From: Aquilaria yunnanensis
Lineage: Eukaryota; Streptophyta; Magnoliopsida; Malvales; Thymelaeaceae
DNA: 64,000 nucleotides
Direction of reading: 5' to 3'
Assembly: GCA_039654915.1 (NCBI GenBank)
Contig: CM077597.1
Location: forward strand, 84,074,001 to 84,138,000
A program made the translations under genes and the position numbers. The notes under the pieces are model-generated. The model had not been told where the DNA came from, searched no databases, and saw only the letters and a program-made list of their open reading frames with translations. Shown in pieces: positions 57,696-64,000 of this stretch. Position 1 is the first letter of the stretch. The number at the start of each line of letters is the position of its first letter.

Positions 57696-59033
57696 CAAAG
57701 TGGGTAATAGTTCTGAATTTCAGCTAGGTGAGCATAAACTTCTTACACCTTAGCCTAAGTATTTGCATAGGTACCCCTGTTGAGGCTTTTTAATTCTCTC
57801 TTAACGAACTGAAGCTTTTGAGTTAATTGATACATTTTTGCAACCTTTGACATCAGCATTTATCCCTTGATCAACAAGGTGATGAAACTAAGGGTCTTCT
57901 AACAACAAATTCAATAATCTAAATTGACCTTTTCATGTAGACAAATCTTCATAAACTGAAACAAACATGGGTTAGAGCTCTTCATCCGAAAGCAACTATT
58001 AATATCAGCCAGAGAAAGGTAAATCCTCCATCCCAAGCTCCTCAAAGTAGCTATTAATATCAACAATTTTAGATTCTGATACAAGGTTTGAGCTCTCCCT
58101 TTTTTAAGCTGTCCTCACCAAATTAAAATCCCCCATAATAATCCAGGGGTCCAAAATGTTTTGCTGTCGCAGACCAAACCATAAAGATTTCCTTTACATT
58201 TCTGAGTTGAAGGCACACAGAAAAGTAAATACAGATTTTTGGTTAGGACACAACATAGGCTTAACCATAACCCAATGAGTTAAGGCTCCAACCACTTTTA
58301 GCTTTAAGTCAAGTATCCATAGGGCAATAATCCTACCATTTGGGTGCATAGCATGATTATTGTAGGATTCCTATTCCCCTTTGGCAACATCTAGCTAGCT
58401 AAACAAGTTTAGTAGCCTTGATTCTACTTTTTAAGATTATACAAATCTAAACATTATTCATAGTAACAAACTTCAAAATCTCGTAAAGTTTAAGAGACTT
58501 ACTGCAACCTCTCACATTCTAAACTACCACAATCATGATTTAGAAGTAAAGAGGGTGCCCCCTTATCTACCAACAACTTCTTCATGGTCCTTGCTTTTGG
58601 TGGAAATCTAGCAAAATTCTTCAGCAGCTTACCTGCAAGCCTTTTGCCATTAACATTTGCTCCTAGTGGCTGGAATATATTGGATAGGTTTAGTATAACA
58701 TTCTCTGTAGCAGGTTTACTCAAGCTTGTCTTTGGGTCACTCATTGGGATAGACTTTAAGCTGGTCTCCTTTTCTTCATTTGCATCAATATGCTGATCAG
58801 TAGCTAGAAGCTAGTTTTGCTTCAGTTGTTCTTGTGTTTTGGGGATCCATACTTACAGAGATTGGGGTTTAGGCTTAACCCCTTTCTTCCTACAAGATTC
58901 CAAGCTATGGCCAACCAAAGAGCAAGAAAAACAAAACTTTGGAAGTTTTTCAAAAATGAATTGCACCTCAACCTGCAAATCGTTGGGTAGATTTATGGCA
59001 AAACAGGGCCCCAGTGCCCTGATTTGTTATCAC
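57696..59033 (-). pseudogene. LINE ORF1 end and endonuclease (first half of the split LINE)
   Basis: Minus strand from 59033 down: the LPNDLQVEVQFIFEKLPKFC segment, with a zinc knuckle Cys-Phe-Ser-Cys-x4-His-x4-Cys (58935-58890), as at the end of plant L1 ORF1; basic linker to about 58550; then the endonuclease start (W/stop)NVRG (58527-58504) and the catalytic GDFN block (58134-58123). It continues with LTQKLQFVKRELKSLN (57840-57790) leading to RT, but RT itself lies beyond the insertion at 55278-54060. Stops throughout. The 5' side is cut at 59034 by another repeat. Confidence 0.72.
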
Positions 59034-61765
59034 TGGTAGGCTTATTGGGAACTATGATCCCACTTAGATTACAATTGGCTAGTTATTACTTGTAAAATAT
59101 CATAAATCATTACATGCAACTAGTTACTTAGCCTACCCTACATAGAAAATATACATGCATCGTCTTGGTTATGCAATAAAAATTAAATAAAAATAATATT
59201 GAAAATAGTGCCAGTAATTAATGAAAACACAATTTACAATGAGCCAAGACGTAAAACTTTTGTTGCTTTAACTTCAAGTAATAACTATGTGCATAAATCA
59301 AAAACTTATATGTAGCCAAATGTAACCCTAGTGTTAGGCACACTAATGGGTACTAATAGAGGCAATCTATTTGTATGAAAATACCATACAAAAAGAAAAA
59401 ACAACAGGTATATACTAAGATCTATCATTACCTCTTCACTAAAGCAAGCAAGCTTCAAGTGATAAGCCATATTTTCCTTGTGCTTACTTAGCCTTAAACT
59501 GTAAGGCAAATACTTTGATCAATACTAGCTTATACTACAAGTAGCTTAAAAACATAAGATTTCAAACTCTTACACAGTACCTTCAAACCAATAAAACTTA
59601 GCCGTAATAACTGCCCTTTACCAACTGTTAAGTCCAACTAGCCCACTTAATACCTGCACAACACTTAAGGGGTGAGTACTCTAGAGTACTCAGTAAGGGA
59701 TTCAGCACCTATAGGGGGAAACATATACAAACTTGCAAAGTACAACAACATATATATCTTATACAACACAAGCAACCAACCAAACGATGCAACAAGCAAT
59801 AAACACAAGCAAATAATAAAGAACAACAACAATGCAATGAAATGTATGGATGGATGAGTGAATACACATGTTTATGCACTTAGAACTTCCTTACACCCAA
59901 AGGTGTTCTTAACTGTCGTGAGCTCATACAGCTAAGGTACTTGGATACTTGCCCTCGTATCTGATGCTAGCATTTGATTAAACCCCATGAAGTCTTCCTT
60001 ATGAGGGACTTAAGTAAGTCGTCACTTACTTGACCTTGCCCGCCTTCTACGGGCTACTTAGAGTAAATCGTCATTTACTCAGCTCTTACCCATAACTTCC
60101 CCTTACTTCTTGTGTTGGGTAATGAACTTAGTAGGCAAACTTTGCCAAGTTCCCTTAAACTCCACTCAGGTAATTTAGTGGATCACTTATCAAGCTCGTT
60201 GACTCAATTGCGACCTTTTGGGCACCGTTCAATACCCAAAGGCACTTGGCCTCTACCCTTGAGTCATTAAGGGCCCAGACCCTTCTCATGTCCTTTTTCA
60301 ATGCTAGAGGGTTACGACCTCACCCCATGGCCATTGGAGTACTCATACAGTACTAGGTCCCTTCTTAGTACCCTATTTATGACTTAAGGTTCCTCACCTA
60401 TTCACTTTTCCTTTGCCTTCTTAACTATTCACTTATTACCCACTTATTGATGTATACTCAAATCCTAGGAGCACTTTCAGCCATGTTAGGATGCCCCCTA
60501 AACCTTAGAATTTGATCTGGGACTCTTAGAAAAAAAGTTGGCACAAGTCAGGCACAATGCTATAGCATTACATTTTCTGGTGCGACAGCATTGTGATTTA
60601 TAGAGGTTTCTATAATTGATGCGAAAGCACCAGAAAACTCTGTGCAACAGTATTACTTATTTCAAGTAGCCTTTTCTTCTTCCTAAGCTAGAAGTGATTG
60701 CATCAGAAAATGAATGCAATCGCATTAAACCTTGGACCTACTTTTCTTCGCCCCTTTTTCGGCCAATCTCATTCCAAACCATACCCAAACCAGTTCCAAT
60801 CACTTTTGACTCATTTTAAATTACTCCCAAGTGTTGTAACACTACTTATGCATCATTTAATCATACTATAACTTAAATCCCTTACCTAAAATGAAGATTT
60901 TCCCAAATCAAGCAACTATTCACCTCAAGCTCCAATGGAGTTCTTTTGAGTTCCAACCTTGAATTCAACCAAATCGGACACCAAGGGTAAAAAATTAACA
61001 ATTTCTAACCATTTAACAAACTTAGAACTAATCCACAAGGATCAAAGATGCTTAAATTAGGGTTTGAACCAAAAACTTGCAAAATCACTCTAAATGCACC
61101 AAATACACAAAAAATGAGCTAAGAACTTGTTCGGATAGCTTTGGGAACTTCGATGTTCATTGAAACTTAGGTGATTTGGGAGGTTTGGAGGTGGAAAGCT
61201 GTGGAGGAGAGTGAGCCACAGAAATGGCAAATGGACAAGATGATGAATAGTGTCATCCTCCTTCCATTATAACCAACTTAGCCTAACTCTTTTCTACTTG
61301 ACACTTTGGCCCTCAAGCTTATCTTTAGTTCACTTAGGCCACTTAAGCTCTCCCTAAACCATCCTTCTTAGTCCCAAGAAAGGTTTTTTTCTCTTATCCA
61401 AACACAATGCCCTTAAGCCACTTAAGCCACTATAAGACATAATAGCTCAATTTCTCACTTCGTGTATTTTCATCCTTTAACTTTTACTTTTGGTTCAAAT
61501 GGCTAGAAACACTTATGGTCTTAACTTATTTACCTAAAAACACTTGCATAAACCTAATTTCACCAAAATTATGGTCATGCCACTGACTTGGACCAAAATT
61601 ACCATTTTGCCCATTTTGCCCTTTAGGTGCCTATTACACTTTGAAACTCAACTTAACGTTACTTGGCTTGCTTTTGTTCCTTGATAAAACTTATTTGAGA
61701 AAAATAACTTGGGATTTACTTACCTTGGCATCCAAACTATGGGAAGTATTTGGAGAGCCTTTACA
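59034..61765 (-). repeat. large LTR-like repeat (about 2.7 kb) with adjacent polypurine tract
   Basis: On the plus strand it starts TGGTAGGC and ends CCTTTACA; on the minus strand it would begin TGTAAAGGCTCTCC directly after a purine tract CTTAAGGATGGGAGAA (61780-61766 on plus). That layout matches a 3' LTR of a Ty3/Gypsy chromovirus-like element on the minus strand. A TATAATGG-like box on the minus strand lies near 61270. The left 750 bases recur at 48566-49290. It contains a stem with 11-base perfect arms (60573-60583 and 60627-60637). No gene inside. Family identity is an inference. Confidence 0.5.
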
Positions 61766-61780
61766 TTCTCCCATCCTTAA

Positions 61781-62531
61781 GAAATTTGGTGCTCCAAATT
61801 TCAATTCTTAACCAAGCACCACACTTGGATGATAATCCTCTTACATCTTGCTCAGTTTTTCTTACTCATGGTCTTTTCCTTACTATGGTTACCCATAGCT
61901 CTTTAACTACAAGCTCATTTTATGCCCTTAGCTTCTTGACTTGTCAGTAAAAAAAACTTATTAAGGTGCTCCTTAGGAGACCACTCTTTGGAGACACTAC
62001 TTATGGGGTGGATACCTTACCTTGGTTCACAAGGCACATCCCTATACTCCCAATTTTCAATTAAGCCTATATAACTTGGAGCTAACTTCTTTTTTGGCCA
62101 TTCTCCCCACTGGGGTACTTTTGGGAGTATTTAGTCCCCTACCTTGATTATTTGCCCTTGGTGGAATTTATCACAATCTTATGCCTCACTTGGGTTTTCA
62201 AGTCCTACTTTGGTGTTTTTTAGTTACCACCACCTTAGCATTCTTGGAACAATTCAACTTGGCAACACATGCACCCGTCTTAAGCATTTAAGCCACCTTG
62301 GGTACATTACAATTTTATCGTCACTTAGTGCCCTTTAGTACTCAGGACACATTTTGACTTAGCAACTCTTACACCTGACTTAGGCACTCAAGCCAATTCT
62401 TAGGTGCACCCTTAAATCTTGATGCCTTTTAATGCCATAAGCACATACTTCTCATGATAAATTATCCTAGGCATCATTGCCTTTTAACACCTTAAGTATG
62501 GCTATTAAGTGCATAAATCCACGATTAAAGT
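61781..62531. other. unassigned non-coding stretch
   Basis: Would be the internal 3' end of the element whose LTR lies to the left, but no integrase motif was recognised on the minus strand. Plus-strand short frames are without motifs. Confidence 0.45.
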
Positions 62532-63888
62532 TGTTGACTTTTCTGCAACTTTGACCAACAATTTCTTGCATCTCTTCCTGTGTTTCTTAGTTTTTCTTAT
62601 TTTCATGGGCTTCCTATAGGTTGGGTGGTGTTGAGGACATCGCAGTTCGGCGCGGGATCAAGCGAGACAGATTTTGGACGATGGAAGCGGTCAACACTAG
62701 AATGGACGTTGGCGACACTGTGACATTTTCTCATTCTGGCGATGCATCACCAGAATTCGAACCCAGCTGGCGACGCGTCACCAGCGCTTGCTCTGTTTCA
62801 CCAAAAACTCAAAATTTTGATGGTCCCCCACACTCCCCACCTGGCGACCTAGCCTTGGAGAGGGATTCTTATCCCTTTAGGGTTTTAGGAAAAGGAATGG
62901 AAGGGAAAAATCACTGGGGTATAAATAGAAAAGAGGAAGGAAGAGCATGGGGGGATGACCTACCTTGCCACTTTCTTCTATCATCACTCTTGGAGGTTTT
63001 CCACCATTGAAGGAAGTGTTGAAGCTTGAAGAAGGTGTCATCAATCCAAAAGGCTTAGTCTTCTAAGGGTTTTTCTGGGTTTCCTCTTTTCCCTCTTTCT
63101 ATTTGTTGGATGTTTATGGATACATTTGTTATAGGATTGTTGATGATACATATTATGGATTGTGAGTAGTTTGATCTATCTCTCTAGAATGACATTTCCT
63201 ACCTTGCTATTCAATGAATTTTTGTTATGATTATGGATGTGTTTTATCTTGTGTTGCCCTTTGCTTGTGCTTATTGTTGAGTGATGGTAGGCCACCATAC
63301 ACAATGATCTAATTCACTTAGTCCTTGAGAGATGATTAATAGGTGAGTGAAGTGAAGTAGGGAGCATAGTGGCAATCTAGATTAGAGGTAATCTAGGTAG
63401 TCATTAGGTTTTTAAAAGAGGTTCAAGCCTTAACCCACCTTAGATTAAAATTAGAGCTTGAGCGATGCCTAATTTAATTAAGGGTGAGCAACGACTCAAC
63501 TTAAGAAAGGAGTTTTTGAAGTTAGATTCTTATTACCACACAAGGGAAACCAATCTACGAGTTAAAGTTACTTGGATAGCAAAGGAAGGGGGTGGAGTCC
63601 TAGGGAGATCGTTTCCTTATTTTTAGCCCATTTTACAAGTTTGTTTAGCACTTAGTGAACTCATCTAGTTCAACTCCTTCAAGTGCCTCACTAGGAGCAA
63701 TTACCTTCTCTTGTTTTAATTCCTTCCCGTTTTCAATTAAGTAGCTTAAGTAATTAGATTTTTGATTCTTGGTAAAAACACCAATTTCCCTTGGGACGAT
63801 ACCCATACTTACTTTAAAGTACACAACAACTCTGTGCCCTTGCAGGTAATTAAGGGTTACAAATTGAAAAACTTTTGAATTTACAACA
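62532..63888 (+). repeat. 5' LTR of an Athila-type element entering from the right edge
   Basis: Starts TGTTGAC and ends TTACAACA (5-base inverted ends), directly before a PBS at 63896. A TATAAATA box at 62920-62927 lies in the first third. Upstream of it are two near-palindromes built on CTGGCGA..TCACCAG (62736-62753 and 62767-62784). A 129-codon frame at 62621-63010 spans the TATA box and is not likely to be a gene. The left limit is inferred from the inverted ends only. Confidence 0.6.
62920..62927 (+). promoter_or_regulatory. TATA box in the right-edge LTR
   Basis: TATAAATA in GGGGTATAAATAGAA, with transcription expected rightwards from about 62955. Confidence 0.55.
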
Positions 63889-63895
63889 AAGTTTT

Positions 63896-63913
63896 TGGCA
63901 CCGTTGTAGGGGA
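63896..63913 (+). other. primer binding site, Asp-tRNA type
   Basis: TGGCACCGTTGTAGGGGA differs at three positions from the Athila tRNA-Asp site. Seven bases separate it from the LTR end. The element body lies outside the window. Confidence 0.75.
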
Positions 63914-64000
63914 CATTGATTAGATTTTTACTCTGGATATTGAAAGTTGGTTACTCTTGTCTATTTCTTTTTTTTCTTTGTAGTTAGTTTGTTCTTCCTT

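Noticed and set aside
62621..63010. 129-codon frame at the right end as a host gene
   Set aside because: It spans the TATA box of an LTR, lacks any domain and lies upstream of the Asp-type PBS.
1..64000. tRNA or rRNA genes
   Set aside because: No cloverleaf or rRNA landmark was noticed; tRNA-like stretches found are only primer binding sites. A dedicated RNA search was not possible here.

Overview
This window is nuclear DNA of a flowering plant, most likely a eudicot. The evidence is a dense nest of plant-type retroelements (Tat, Ogre-like and Athila-type Ty3/Gypsy, Ty1/Copia, TRIM, L1-type LINEs), a Mutator-like transposase relic, and a single intact host-type gene, a plant matrix metalloproteinase. 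Nearly every retroelement reading frame is broken by stops, frameshifts or deletions. No bacterial, viral or organellar gene set was seen.

Layout. 1-6.7 kb: the 5' two thirds of a Tat-lineage Ty3/Gypsy element on the minus strand (5' LTR 5854-6723, PBS, gag, protease, remnant RT, integrase), with an opposite-strand spliced extra gene at 1-1383. 6.7-8.4 kb: AT-rich sequence with a degenerate short tandem repeat. 8.37-17.81 kb: a complete but non-autonomous Ogre-like LTR element (minus strand) with two 1.7-1.8 kb LTRs, a CCACC target-site duplication, an Arg-tRNA type PBS, one gag gene, no recognisable pol, and three unusual repeat arrays. 19-21.1 kb: a decayed MULE transposase. 21.1-25.9 kb (minus) and 34.8-41.3 kb (plus): two copies of one non-autonomous Athila-type family in opposite orientation. 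27.5-33 kb: a full-length but decayed L1 LINE, followed by smaller LINE and LTR fragments. 41.3-47.4 kb: LINE pieces around a TRIM element (44.64-46.11 kb). 48.6-50.4 kb: a dispersed repeat joined to the 3' end of a Copia element. 52.17-52.99 kb: the metalloproteinase gene with TATA box and poly(A) signal. 53.5-59 kb: a TRIM LTR relic and a minus-strand LINE split by an LTR-like insert. 59-61.8 kb: a large LTR-like repeat. 62.5 kb to the end: the 5' LTR and PBS of another Athila-type element that continues outside the window.

The transposon genes do not form a cooperating host pathway. The non-autonomous elements would depend on polymerase and integrase made elsewhere. The metalloproteinase is the only gene I would expect to act as a host gene. 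The most unusual structures are the array of short palindromes with GAA-NN-TTC cores in the Ogre-like element, the LTR pair whose centres are almost identical while their ends have diverged, the spliced antisense gene in the Tat element, and the metalloproteinase with no visible secretion signal.
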